Program-made: the position numbers and the translations under genes
Notes under the pieces: model-generated
Told to the model about the DNA's origin: nothing
Database searches by the model: none
What the model saw: the letters and a program-made list of their open reading frames with translations, nothing else
From: an uncultured Ignatzschineria sp.
GTDB taxonomy: Bacteria; Pseudomonadota; Gammaproteobacteria; Cardiobacteriales; Wohlfahrtiimonadaceae
Reading direction: 5' to 3'
NCBI GenBank assembly: GCA_945639195.1
Contig: CALZEE010000005.1
Span: forward strand, 111,103-175,102
DNA: 64,000 nucleotides
Shown: positions 26,773 through 35,876 of the stretch, piece after piece
Layout of the letters: each line of letters starts with the position of its first letter
How positions within the stretch are numbered: position 1 is the first letter of the stretch

Positions 26773-27393
26773 TTATTTCTCTCTTGCTAAATCACACTCA
26801 GGAAGATGATCATCCACAATGCCGGCGGCTTGTAGAAAAGCGTAGGCGGTGGTGCTTCCAAAAAACTTAAATCCAAAACGTTTAAAGGTCTTTGCAATCT
26901 CATCAGAAAGCGGCGTTGTTGCCGGAGAGATCTCGCCCTCGTCATAACGATTCACAATCTGCTGATTGCCGACTTGATTCCAAAAATAGGTTTTAAAAGG
27001 CGCCACCTCTTCACAAAAACGTAAGTAAGTTTTGGCATTATGAATCATGGCATTCACCTTTAATCGATTACGAATAATACCACTATCCGCCATCAATCGC
27101 TCAACATCCACCTCATTCATCTCACTGATCTTCACCGCATCAAACTGATGATAGGCTTGTCTATAACCCTCTCTTTTTGAAAGCACAGTCCACCAAGAGA
27201 GCCCAGCATGCTGCGTTTCAAGCATAAAGAGCTCAAAGAGTTCATCCTCGCTCTTATCAGGATTCCCCCACTCTTCATCATGATAAGTCTGATAGAGCGA
27301 CTGCGCGCCACACCAACGGCAGCGGTTAATACCAGTCGTTAAAATAGTTTCATCTGATGTTTGTGCGAGTTTTTTATTATTATCATGTTGCAT
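26773..27393 (-). CDS. tag: 3-methyladenine DNA glycosylase I
   Basis: About 206 residues of the HhH-GPD Tag family: RCRWCG with zinc-binding Cys residues near the start, YHDEEWG, FELFMLETQHAGLSWWTVLSKREGYR (substrate pocket with catalytic Glu) and the C-terminal HLPECDL zinc ligands. It removes 3-methyladenine from alkylated DNA. The ATG at 27393 is preferred because AAAGGAACC lies 8 nt before it; an upstream TTG at 27414 would include the ribosome site. It forms an operon with rsmJ. Confidence 0.94.
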   Translation of the reverse strand: MQHDNNKKLAQTSDETILTTGINRCRWCGAQSLYQTYHDEEWGNPDKSEDELFELFMLETQHAGLSWWTVLSKREGYRQAYHQFDAVKISEMNEVDVERLMADSGIIRNRLKVNAMIHNAKTYLRFCEEVAPFKTYFWNQVGNQQIVNRYDEGEISPATTPLSDEIAKTFKRFGFKFFGSTTAYAFLQAAGIVDDHLPECDLAREK

Positions 27394-27583
27394 ATCAAGG
27401 TTCCTTTGAAGCAATCATTACATGACGAAATCATGTAATAGCGCGAGGTTATATAAGGCTCTATCTTATGAAATTTCCACCAGATAGATACAATTATTTT
27501 CAGATTCAGGCAGTTTTAAATCCCCGCCCAATAAGAGCCGATAACTCACCGGAATAATGCCCGTAAAAGAGAAAGTCTTTTCA

Positions 27584-27629
27584 GTGCCGTCATGCGATTC
27601 ATTTTGAAGCTCAGCCATTCCACCGGCAC
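27584..27629. repeat. Module 1 repeat (46 nt), solitary copy
   Basis: GTGCCG to CGGCAC, 46 nt, in the same strand sense as the 5.2 kb array. The following sequence (CATCGCGGAGGATTGAT near 27670) is a broken remnant of module 2. It lies between tag and the 3' end of comM. Confidence 0.8.
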
Positions 27630-27672
27630 TTTTGAGTTTTACTGATTACAGAATCGTCTTTCCAACAAAACA

Positions 27673-29181
27673 TCACATCGCGGAGGATTGATACCCTCTA
27701 TCGAGTGCTCTAAAGGCAAGGCTTTCTGTTAAATGCCGGCTATTGATTGTTTCGCTTCCTTCTAGATCCGCGATCGTTCTTGCGACACGTAAAATACGAT
27801 GGTAACTTCGGGGAGAAAAGTTGAGGCGCTTTTGTGCCATTTCTAATAACTTCAACTCAGATTCCCCTAAGGCGCAATCTTTCTCGATATCACTCACGGA
27901 TAGATCGGCATTAATCTTTTCTCTACGCGCCATTTGCCGCTCTCGCGCTAAATCAACTCGTGCTCGAATTGCCTCTGAATGCTCGCCTTGCTGGGTGCTT
28001 TGTAACTCTTCTGTCGAGATCCGTGGCACTTCCACATGGAGATCAATACGGTCTAACATCGGTCCGGAAACACGCCCCCGATAGCGCGCAATGGCGTAAT
28101 CACTACAGGTACATTCATGTACCGGATCTCCAAAGTAACCACATGGACATGGATTCATGGCGGATAAGAGTTGAAACTTTGCCGGGAATTCGACCTGCTG
28201 CATCGCTCTTGAAACATGAATCACTCCAGATTCTAAGGGTTCTCGTAATACTTCAAGCACAGAGCGCTTAAATTCCGGGAGTTCATCCAAAAAAAGTACG
28301 CCATGATGCGCAAGGGAAATCTCTCCCGGCTTCGGGTAGCTACCGCCGCCGACAAGTGCCACAGAAGACGCAGTATGATGCGGGGTGCGATAAGGGCGAA
28401 TCCCAAACTGCTCGGCTTTAAAGCCTTGTCGGCTAATAGAGGCGATCATCGCACTCTCTATTGCTTCTTCTCGAGTCATACTCGGCATAATCGTGATGAA
28501 TCGGGCGGCAAGCATAGTCTTTCCTGTGCCTGGTGGACCGATTAATAAGAGATTATGCCCGCCTGCCGCCGCAATTTCTAAAGCTCGCTTCGCAAAAAAC
28601 TGCCCCTTCACTTCCGAAAAATCCCGCACTTTCTCTTCGCGCTGAATAACGAGTTCTGGCGGCTTTTCTAACGTTATCTTCTGATCAATAAAATCCACCA
28701 CATCGCGCAATGTTTTTGCCATTAAGAAATGATCGTAACGTAAAAAACCAATCTCTTCCGCGCCATCGACAGGGACAATCAACGTTCCTTGACTGTTCAT
28801 CACCTGAATAGCGGTAGGCAATAAACCGGTAATGGGGCGCAGCTCACCGGTGAGCCCGAGCTCTCCAACAAACTCATACTGCTTGGGATCTTTTTCAATT
28901 TGCCCAGATGCTTCCAAAACACCAAGTGCAATCGGGAGATCATATCGCCCACCCTCTTTTGGGAGATCAGCGGGGGATAAGTTGATCGTGATTTTGCGAT
29001 TTGGGAAATCAAAACCCGAATTCATAATGGCGGCGATCACCCGATCTTTACTCTCTTTAACCGCGGTCTCCGGCATTCCTACAATCGTAAAGGTGGGCAA
29101 ACCATTGCTAATATGTACCTCCACTCGGACTTCTGGCGCATAAAGTGCATTCAAGGCACGCGTATAAATCACTGAAACCAT
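27673..29181 (-). CDS. comM: ComM/YifB Mg-chelatase-type AAA+ helicase
   Basis: About 502 residues from the ATG at 29181, which follows AAGGGAG and aligns with YifB starts (VSVIYTRALNALYAPEV). The N-terminal Lon-like fold holds VEVHISNGLPTFTIVGMPE and INLSPADLPKEGGRYDLPIA. The AAA+ core holds Walker A LLIGPPGTGKTMLA and Walker B GVLFLDELPEF. There is a zinc-like CPCGYFGDPVHECTC insertion. ComM is a hexameric branch-migration helicase that helps integrate incoming DNA during natural transformation. Its presence matters for the uptake-motif idea about TGCCGGCA. It is divergent from fabI. Confidence 0.94.
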   Translation of the reverse strand: MVSVIYTRALNALYAPEVRVEVHISNGLPTFTIVGMPETAVKESKDRVIAAIMNSGFDFPNRKITINLSPADLPKEGGRYDLPIALGVLEASGQIEKDPKQYEFVGELGLTGELRPITGLLPTAIQVMNSQGTLIVPVDGAEEIGFLRYDHFLMAKTLRDVVDFIDQKITLEKPPELVIQREEKVRDFSEVKGQFFAKRALEIAAAGGHNLLLIGPPGTGKTMLAARFITIMPSMTREEAIESAMIASISRQGFKAEQFGIRPYRTPHHTASSVALVGGGSYPKPGEISLAHHGVLFLDELPEFKRSVLEVLREPLESGVIHVSRAMQQVEFPAKFQLLSAMNPCPCGYFGDPVHECTCSDYAIARYRGRVSGPMLDRIDLHVEVPRISTEELQSTQQGEHSEAIRARVDLARERQMARREKINADLSVSDIEKDCALGESELKLLEMAQKRLNFSPRSYHRILRVARTIADLEGSETINSRHLTESLAFRALDRGYQSSAM

Positions 29182-29417
29182 ATCGACTCCCTTACAAAAA
29201 ATGAAGGGATCAATACAGTGACTGCTGCACCGTTTAAGAGACGCGCCAGACAGGAAGTATTTAATGATCCCTAAAGGTTGTAAAAATAGTCTAATCTTTC
29301 TCATTTGTGGGATAAATAGCACGGCTTATTCCCTAAAATTCATGATAAGATAGGCAATAATTTATATCAGTTAACTTTATGTTGATTTCACGTTATTAAA
29401 GAACAAAGGATTTAACT

Positions 29418-30197
29418 ATGGGATTTTTAAAGGGTAAACGTGCTCTAATTGTGGGCCTTGCTTCAAACCGTTCAATTGCTTGGGGTATTGCAAAAGCAAT
29501 GCGTGAGCAAGGTGCTGAACTTGCATTTAGCTTCCACGGCGAACGCCTTGAAGGCCGCGTCCGCGATATGGCTGCAGAACTTGATTCTAATATTGTATTT
29601 CCATGTGATGCCGGTAGCGATACAGAAATCGACGCATTAATGGATTCACTCAAAGGCGTTTGGACAGAAGGTTTTGATATCTTAATTCACTCTGTAGGTT
29701 TCGCACCAAGAGAAGCGCTTGATGGCAACTACTTAGATTCAGTGACCCGCGAAAACTTCCAAATCGCACACGATATCTCATCATATAGCTTTGCGGCATT
29801 TGCAAAAGCGGCGCGCCCACATCTTCGTGAAAATGCGTCACTCTTAACATTGACGTATCTTGCAAGTGAGCGTACGGTTCAAAACTATAACGTGATGGGT
29901 CTTGCAAAAGCATCTCTCGAAGCAAACGTTCGTTATATGGCAGCAGCGCTTGGCGCAGAAGGGATTCGTGTCAACGGTATCTCAGCAGGCCCAATCCGCA
30001 CACTTGCTGCATCAGGCATCGCAGGATTCAAAAGCATGCTTACCGCGTTTGAAGCAGCTGCACCGATTGGGCGCTGCGTCACGATTGAAGAAGTGGGCAA
30101 CGTTGCCGCATTCCTCTCATCTGATTTAGCATCAGGTGTAACAGGCGAAATCACTTTCGTAGATGGTGGATTTAATACTGTTATTGCCGGCATGTAA
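29418..30197 (+). CDS. fabI: Enoyl-[acyl-carrier-protein] reductase (NADH)
   Basis: 259 residues of the short-chain dehydrogenase fold. The FabI nucleotide motif [20 protein letters not shown] is at the start, [13 protein letters not shown] follows, and the catalytic pair [10 protein letters not shown] (Tyr-X6-Lys) lies near 155-163. The family stretch [20 protein letters not shown] also fits. It reduces the enoyl-ACP double bond in the last step of each fatty-acid elongation cycle and is the triclosan target class. RBS AAAGGA. The final codons carry a TGCCGGCA palindrome. It has its own terminator. Confidence 0.96.
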   Translation: MGFLKGKRALIVGLASNRSIAWGIAKAMREQGAELAFSFHGERLEGRVRDMAAELDSNIVFPCDAGSDTEIDALMDSLKGVWTEGFDILIHSVGFAPREALDGNYLDSVTRENFQIAHDISSYSFAAFAKAARPHLRENASLLTLTYLASERTVQNYNVMGLAKASLEANVRYMAAALGAEGIRVNGISAGPIRTLAASGIAGFKSMLTAFEAAAPIGRCVTIEEVGNVAAFLSSDLASGVTGEITFVDGGFNTVIAGM

Positions 30198-30229
30198 TCC
30201 ATCGTAGATCGATAGATATCTCAATTAAT

Positions 30230-30261
30230 AAAAAAGCTATTCAATAATGAGTAGCTTTTTT
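30230..30261 (+). terminator. Intrinsic terminator of fabI
   Basis: AAAAAGCTATTCA pairs with TGAGTAGCTTTTT (one G-U pair), with a 4-nt loop and a T-run. Confidence 0.87.
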
Positions 30262-30414
30262 TATCGCATGATCAAAATAATAATACGCCTATCGATACCT
30301 CTTAAATTCTAAGATTAATAAGCTTGCATAAATTTGAATAGCCCCCTGTAATTGTTCAATAATTCACTAACATCATCTTTTTTATCAAAAAAACACAGAT
30401 ATAAACAACACCTC

Positions 30415-30428
30415 TTGCCACAGATCAA
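30415..30428 (+). promoter_or_regulatory. FNR/ANR-like box upstream of the candidate small RNA
   Basis: TTGCC-ACAG-ATCAA matches TTGAT-N4-ATCAA at 8 of 10 positions and shares ACAGATCAA with the cytochrome box. Its centre is about 71.5 nt before the predicted start, a classical class I activator position. Confidence 0.6.
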
Positions 30429-30457
30429 AGTTTTTTAGTGATAGCACAAATATATAG

Positions 30458-30486
30458 TTGACAACACTGTCTCAAAGCACTACTAT
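30458..30486 (+). promoter_or_regulatory. Strong sigma-70 promoter of the candidate small RNA
   Basis: TTGACA, exactly 17 nt, TACTAT. This is the best-formed promoter seen in the window. The predicted start is near 30493. Confidence 0.75.
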
Positions 30487-30492
30487 ATGCGT

Positions 30493-30575
30493 GACGTTTG
30501 AGCAATCAGACGTTCTCCTCCATATCCTCCTTTGGTGGTTATTTTGCCGAATCTTTTAGATCTCGGCTTTTTTTT
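30493..30575 (+). ncRNA. Candidate small regulatory RNA with anti-Shine-Dalgarno segment
   Basis: A roughly 80-nt unit lies between a strong promoter and an intrinsic terminator, with no start codon plus ribosome site. Its 5' end folds into an 8-bp stem, ACGTTTGA / TCAGACGT, capped by a GCAA tetraloop. A single-stranded CU-rich stretch follows (TCTCCTCCATATCCTCC), with two copies of UCCUCC able to pair with ribosome binding sites. It ends with GCCGA...TCGGC and eight T. This is the architecture of FNR-controlled trans-acting sRNAs such as FnrS, but the sequence is not one I recognise. Target prediction and low-oxygen RNA mapping would decide. Confidence 0.7.
30545..30575 (+). terminator. Intrinsic terminator of the candidate small RNA
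   Basis: GCCGA-ATCT-ttt-AGAT-c-TCGGC, with one bulged C, followed by eight T. Confidence 0.85.
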
Positions 30576-30895
30576 GCCCAAAATTCGAGGGTTTACAGAC
30601 TTTCCCCCTTTTTCATGAGGGTTATTTTGAAGCTCTTTTGAGTCTTTTTAACGCCGGAGTCTACAAAATTATTGCCTCCTCAGTAATTGATCAATTATTA
30701 CTCAAACAATGCAGTGATAAAATTCGTTGATTTTAAGCTAATGCGCCTTTTTCTATCGATCAATACTCTCATCTTGTCATCGCATCCTTAAAACGTATTG
30801 ATTGTGTATTCAAGTAACATTCAAGCCCTATCTATGTCACAATCAAAACAATAGCAGACAATGATTGATCGATCTCTTATTAGGAAATAGCACTC
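30576..30895. other. Intergenic region ahead of the lipase-like gene (320 nt)
   Basis: Contains a degenerate module 1 remnant (TTTTGAAGCTC...TTTTGAGTCTTTTTAACGCCGGAG, about 30627-30658, broken) and a 14-bp palindrome TAATTGATCAATTA at 30684-30697. No gene is seen. The lipase promoter is probably within the last 150 nt but is not clear. Confidence 0.45.
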
Positions 30896-32092
30896 ATGAC
30901 ACAGATCTCAACCTCGACAATGGCAAACCAGACCGCTTTTGACACGCGTAATGCCATTACCTTTACCCCTTATCGGCATGATCTACTTGAAACAACTCAA
31001 GCTATCAAAATCATGACTTATACAATGCCCTGTCGTTCTGGCGAACTGAGCGAGGCTTCTGCTCTGATCTTTTATCCCAAGACTCCAAAGCCTCAAGATG
31101 GATGGCGTATTATCGTCTGGACTCATGGAACCGTTGGTGTTGCAGATGTTTGCGCCCCAAGTAATAATCCCATTGGTGAAAACTTTAAAAAGACGACAGA
31201 TCTTCTACTTCGCGCGGGCTATCTGATTGTCGCTCCCGATTATGAGGGCTTAGGCAAGCCCGGCATTCACCCTTATCTTCATCTACAAAGCGAGGCTGAA
31301 TCGGCAATTTATGCCATCGCAGCAATAAAACAAGCATTCCCTGATGATATTCAAGGTGAATGGATGGTTGCAGGTCAATCTCAAGGAGGTCAGGCATCTC
31401 TTGGGACAGCAGAATATGCCAATGACGACCAGCTCTTTAAAGGTGCTGTTGCGGGGGCTCCGGCGTCAGGGTTGCAACAAATCGTTCGAGATGTTGCTCC
31501 TAGTGCACTTTCAGCATTAGAAAAAGCAGAGATTAATGCCGGCATAATCCTAGAAGAACGGAGTGCTATTCATGCCTATGCAACACTGCTTGCCTATGGC
31601 GCCTTCGTCGGCATTGGTATTAAAGCCACACATCCCGATTTTAACTATCTAGATCTGTTTCATGAAAGAGCGCGTCCATTCGCGCAACGAGCAGCTGGCA
31701 GTAATGGCGAAAATGGTCATTGCCTCTATGCGGTTCGTGATGCGTTTAAAGCCGATATAATCGACTTTCTCCAAAATATGGATCAACCGGATATCTTACA
31801 ATACCCCGGCATTAATACAGCTGTTTTCCATCATCATCCTGCGCTGTTAAGTCTCTTTAGAGACAGCGAACCCGGCACAAAAAGACTCGACAAACCGATT
31901 CTCATTATTCAGGGCGAAAAAGATAGAGATGTCCCGGCATCTGTTACCAAAAAGCTTGTCGAAAATCTCCTTGAACATGGCTCTCCAAATATTACTTTCA
32001 TCCTCGTAGAAGATGCCAGCCATACAGAAGCGATCATTTGGGAGCGCGAGACAGTCTTTAACTTTATTCAAAAACAGATGCCAGAAAAATAG
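30896..32092 (+). CDS. Lipase-like alpha/beta hydrolase
   Basis: 398 residues of the secretory-lipase-like alpha/beta hydrolase group. The oxyanion strand is IIVWTHGTVGVAD (about 73-85), then APDYEGLGKPG, the nucleophile elbow GQSQGG (Ser near 164), an acid Asp in IIQGEKDRDVP (about 346) and the His in EDASHTEAI (about 379). These make a complete Ser-Asp-His triad for ester hydrolysis. Family members are often secreted lipases, but no signal peptide is visible, so this one is probably cytoplasmic or the start is upstream. Substrate unknown. It stands alone, convergent with priA. Confidence 0.82.
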   Translation: MTQISTSTMANQTAFDTRNAITFTPYRHDLLETTQAIKIMTYTMPCRSGELSEASALIFYPKTPKPQDGWRIIVWTHGTVGVADVCAPSNNPIGENFKKTTDLLLRAGYLIVAPDYEGLGKPGIHPYLHLQSEAESAIYAIAAIKQAFPDDIQGEWMVAGQSQGGQASLGTAEYANDDQLFKGAVAGAPASGLQQIVRDVAPSALSALEKAEINAGIILEERSAIHAYATLLAYGAFVGIGIKATHPDFNYLDLFHERARPFAQRAAGSNGENGHCLYAVRDAFKADIIDFLQNMDQPDILQYPGINTAVFHHHPALLSLFRDSEPGTKRLDKPILIIQGEKDRDVPASVTKKLVENLLEHGSPNITFILVEDASHTEAIIWERETVFNFIQKQMPEK

Positions 32093-32175
32093 ATACTTTC
32101 AATTGCGGATAGCCTAATCCCAAAAGGCTTATCCTCAAAGTATGTCTATTCAATCAAGAGAATGACTCATTGTTG

Positions 32176-34395
32176 CTAAGAGAAATCTAAAGGATCGACT
32201 TCTATTAAGAGGCGAATGCCGGCACGGATATTGGCATCATAGAGCTGGCGAAGGTGATACGCGGCACGATGCAAAGGCGCTCTTGCCTCAGATTGTAAAA
32301 TGGCATGTACGCGATAAAATCCTTGTCTACGCTTGAGGTTATTGGGCATTACCGGGGTGATTTCGAGCCCTTCAGCAGGTGGTAACATCCCCAGTAATCC
32401 TTCTAAATAGTGGTTTGCTTCAGCTTCACTTCTTGCTTCCACTTGCACCAGTATTTGGTAGGCATAAGGGGGCAGCGCGAGGATCTCTCTGACCTCTAAA
32501 GATTTCTCAGCATAGGCGTGATAGCCAATCTTTGGCAATTCATGAAAGAGCGAATTATCCGGGAACATTGTTTGAACCATCACGGTTCCTTTCTTCTCTC
32601 CGCGCCCCGCTCTTCCCGATACCTGCATTAAGAGCTGCGCCATCTTCTCCTCTGCTCGAAAATCATTCGCAAAGAAAAGCCCATCGCTATTCAATAACAC
32701 GACCAGCGTAATATTGGGGAAATCATGCCCTTTTGCGAGCATCTGCGTCCCGATAATAATATCCGCTTCATTGTCCCCAATAATCGTTAAATGTGCCTCT
32801 AGATCACGGCTATTTTTGACGTTATCCCGATCAAAACGGAGTACTTTCGCTAAAGGGAAGGCATCGGCAAGGGACTTTTCAATTTTTTGCGTCCCCGCGC
32901 CAAGCTCCTTAAAACTACTCCCACCACAGGCATTGCAACGCTCTGGATAAGGGTATTTTGTCGCACAATGATGACAATGGAGCATTCCGGTTGTCCGGTG
33001 ATAGTTCAGATAACTACTACAATGATCGCATTCGAGCATATCGCCGCAATCAAGGCAGGTTAAAACAGGAGAGAATCCACGGCGATTTAAAAATAGGAGA
33101 ACTTGCTCATTACGCCCTATCGTCGCTTCAATTGCATCTAAGACTTTATCGGAAATTCCGTCATAGATCTTCTCTTCATGACAATTGATAATCTCCCAGC
33201 TCGGCATCGCGCCACTGACGCGCGCCGGCAATTGATAATGGGAAAAACGCCCTTCTTTAATATTACGAACGCTCTCATATGTGGGCGTTGCGCTCCCTAA
33301 TATCAGGGGAACCCCTGCTAAATTCGCACGCTTAATGGCGCTATTGTGCGCAGAATATCGCACCCCATCACGCTGAATATAAGAGCCATCATGCGCTTCA
33401 TCAACAATAATGAGCCCCAATCTTGCAAAGGGCGTAAAGAGTGCAGAACGCGTGCCAATAATCAGATCAACACGCCCTAATAAGGCATCCCGCCAAGCAT
33501 TTAAGCGCTCTCTATCGGTAATCTGAGAATGAATAACCCCCACACGCACGCCGAGGGCTTTCTCAATCCGCGAGACAAATTGCGGCGTTAAACCAATCTC
33601 CGGTACGAGCATCAAGACTTGCTGTCCTTTTGCCAAGAAATCTCGCGCTATTTCGGTATAAACAGCTGTCTTGCCAGAACCTGTGACGCCTTCAATAAAG
33701 GAGACGCCGGCATTTTGCGTAACGATGCCATCCACAACGGTTTGTTGTGCTTGTGTTAGTACTAATGGTAGCTCTCGCGTGGGGAGCTGCGGCGGGACTA
33801 ATTGTGAATCCTCCGCCATCTCTTCGGCAAGAAGCCCCGCTTCTAACAATGCTTTACGATGACTTTTAAAATTCGGGAATTCTGCGATCAATGCAGATTC
33901 TAAGTAGTTCTTATCGGGCTGTATAAAGTGCATAATTGCCCACTTCGCACGGGCACTTTTATTGGCAATATCTGCTTGCCACATCTGACCGGCATCCGTT
34001 AATCGATAAACGGCTTGTGCCTCATATAGTGGCTTTCCTTGGCGTAACATTGCCGGCAAAAAGAGCTGTAACACTTCCCCAATCGGTGCATGGTAGTAAT
34101 GGGCAATCCAGAGGGCTAATTGTAGGAGTTCATTCGATAAAATGGGCGAGAAATCAAGGCCCGCGCTAATCTTTTTAAGCTTCTCTCGCGGGAATTCACT
34201 CTCTGATTTAACGCAGGTAACCACTCCGATCATCTTTCTACGCGCAAAGTTCACGCTCACACGGGAACCGATTAAAGCCTCGGCATTACACGAGTCTGAA
34301 TGCGCATCAGATACCTCAGCAATATACTCAAAAGTTTTATGCAACGGACATGGCAATGCCACTTCCACAATCACCTCTAAGCCGCTCTCTTTCAT
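32176..34395 (-). CDS. priA: Primosomal protein N' (replication restart helicase)
   Basis: About 739 residues from the ATG at 34395 (MKESGLEVIVEVALPCPLHKTF), chosen because E. coli PriA starts at the equivalent place; an upstream ATG at 34437 is possible. In order: the 3'-DNA-binding domain, Walker A EGVTGSGKTAVY, DEAHDGSY, LGSATPTYES, eight zinc-binding Cys in LTCLDCGDMLECDHC...LHCHHCATKYPYPERCNACGG, and GTQMLAKGHDFPNITLV. PriA reloads the replisome at repaired forks. Alone in its transcript. Confidence 0.96.
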   Translation of the reverse strand: MKESGLEVIVEVALPCPLHKTFEYIAEVSDAHSDSCNAEALIGSRVSVNFARRKMIGVVTCVKSESEFPREKLKKISAGLDFSPILSNELLQLALWIAHYYHAPIGEVLQLFLPAMLRQGKPLYEAQAVYRLTDAGQMWQADIANKSARAKWAIMHFIQPDKNYLESALIAEFPNFKSHRKALLEAGLLAEEMAEDSQLVPPQLPTRELPLVLTQAQQTVVDGIVTQNAGVSFIEGVTGSGKTAVYTEIARDFLAKGQQVLMLVPEIGLTPQFVSRIEKALGVRVGVIHSQITDRERLNAWRDALLGRVDLIIGTRSALFTPFARLGLIIVDEAHDGSYIQRDGVRYSAHNSAIKRANLAGVPLILGSATPTYESVRNIKEGRFSHYQLPARVSGAMPSWEIINCHEEKIYDGISDKVLDAIEATIGRNEQVLLFLNRRGFSPVLTCLDCGDMLECDHCSSYLNYHRTTGMLHCHHCATKYPYPERCNACGGSSFKELGAGTQKIEKSLADAFPLAKVLRFDRDNVKNSRDLEAHLTIIGDNEADIIIGTQMLAKGHDFPNITLVVLLNSDGLFFANDFRAEEKMAQLLMQVSGRAGRGEKKGTVMVQTMFPDNSLFHELPKIGYHAYAEKSLEVREILALPPYAYQILVQVEARSEAEANHYLEGLLGMLPPAEGLEITPVMPNNLKRRQGFYRVHAILQSEARAPLHRAAYHLRQLYDANIRAGIRLLIEVDPLDFS

Positions 34396-34571
34396 CCTTT
34401 TACCGCCCCTTTTACGACAATAATCTTTATCATCCATCTATACGCAAGCTCGTTCTTCCAGTGCTCGCCTCAAATAGGCTCATCAACATCCATATTCATA
34501 TTCATAATCCCTGTTGATGTACGTGAAGATCGTTTAGTGTATCACTGCCAACATGCTTTATCATACGATCA

Positions 34572-34603
34572 AAAAAGAGAAAGCCGATCACACGTGATCG
34601 GCT
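34572..34603 (-). terminator. Intrinsic terminator of sohB
   Basis: A 10-bp stem, AGCCGATCAC / GTGATCGGCT, followed on the minus strand by TCTCTTTTTTG. Confidence 0.88.
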
Positions 34604-34639
34604 CTCTTTATCCTGTTAGCTGAAATCTCAACCATAAAG

Positions 34640-35722
34640 CTAGAACGGTACGCGCTTCATAATACGCGTTAAGAATCTTGAAATGCCTTGGCGAACGGTT
34701 GTCTTCTCAATATATTTAATTGAATAAACATTCTTCTCCTCAATCGCATCAAGAATATAAGCATCACTCGTTTTAAGTTCATCCACTAAACCAAGCTCAA
34801 GCGCTTTTACCGCTAACCAATATTCTCCGGTCGCAATCACTTTAAGATCAAGCTCTGGACGATACTGTTTCACGAAATCTTTAAAGACAATATGAATATC
34901 ATTAAGCTCTTCTTTAAATTTCGCTTTTGCTTCGTCCGTATTCTCGCCAAGCATCGTCACAGTACGTTTATATTCACCTGCCGTGAACTGCTCGTAATCA
35001 ATATCGTATTTCTTCAAAACTTTATTAAAGTTTGGAAGTTCTGCCACAACACCGATAGAACCCACAATCGCAAAAGGTGCCGCTACAATACGGTTCGCAA
35101 CACAGGCCATGAGATATCCGCCACTCGCAGCAACTTCATCGACTGCCACGGTAAGGTTAATGCCCTTCTCACGAATACGCACTAATTGCGATGCCGCCAA
35201 ACCATAACTATTCACTGCGCCACCTGGGCTTGTGAGTTTTAAAATGACTTCATCGCCTTTTTCAGCAATATGAAGAAGCGCTGAAACCTCTTCACGAAGA
35301 TTCTTGACCTCTTCAGCATGGACATCGCCATCAAATTCTAAAACATAGAGTGTCTTTTCTTTCTCTTCTGTTTTTTCAACAACGGCTTTTTTCCAGAACT
35401 GCCAGAATTTTTTCGGTGCGACGGGTGCCTTTGCTTCTGCTTTCACAGCCGCTGTATCACCCTCGATCACTGAATCTTCTTTTTTATCCGTATCTTTAGA
35501 ATCTTTATCGGCATCTTTATCATCAAGATCACGATCTTTAAATTCTAAAAAACCTTCTTTGATCTGATCAAAATGATCCCCGATATCTTTAAACTCAATC
35601 TTGCCACCACTTTGCGCATTATTGGATCGTAGCGATACTAAAAAGAGAATTGCGAGTACAAATCCGGCAAGGATTGTCAGTGTTTTTGCTAAGAAAAGAA
35701 TAAAATCAATTAAATAAACCAT
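34640..35722 (-). CDS. sohB: SohB-type inner-membrane S49 peptidase
   Basis: 360 residues. An N-terminal membrane helix (ILFLAKTLTILAGFVLAILFLV, about 8-29) precedes a very acidic linker (DRDLDDKDADKDSKDTDKKE, about 60-80). The S49 domain starts at LYVLEFDGDVHA. The catalytic Ser is in VAASGGYLMAC and the Lys in FTAGEYKRTVTMLGENT, the Ser-Lys dyad of signal-peptide peptidase A relatives. Family members face the periplasm and degrade membrane-protein fragments. The acidic repeat linker is longer than usual. Monocistronic between two terminators. Confidence 0.93.
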   Translation of the reverse strand: MVYLIDFILFLAKTLTILAGFVLAILFLVSLRSNNAQSGGKIEFKDIGDHFDQIKEGFLEFKDRDLDDKDADKDSKDTDKKEDSVIEGDTAAVKAEAKAPVAPKKFWQFWKKAVVEKTEEKEKTLYVLEFDGDVHAEEVKNLREEVSALLHIAEKGDEVILKLTSPGGAVNSYGLAASQLVRIREKGINLTVAVDEVAASGGYLMACVANRIVAAPFAIVGSIGVVAELPNFNKVLKKYDIDYEQFTAGEYKRTVTMLGENTDEAKAKFKEELNDIHIVFKDFVKQYRPELDLKVIATGEYWLAVKALELGLVDELKTSDAYILDAIEEKNVYSIKYIEKTTVRQGISRFLTRIMKRVPF

Positions 35723-35747
35723 TTACGTAGAGCCCTAATGATAAAAA

Positions 35748-35778
35748 AACCTGATTCTTCATTCATGAGGATCAGGTT
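35748..35778 (-). terminator. Intrinsic terminator after parvulin copy 1
   Basis: AACCTGAT / ATCAGGTT with a T-run (TTTTTTTAT) on the minus strand, separating the parvulin transcript from sohB. Confidence 0.82.
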
Positions 35779-35876
35779 AGGATAATGTGTTGTCTTATCC
35801 GCTAAAATAGAATCACTATCATAAACGATTACAGACAAACCATGTAATTAATTACAGCATCATACTGGAAAATAGG

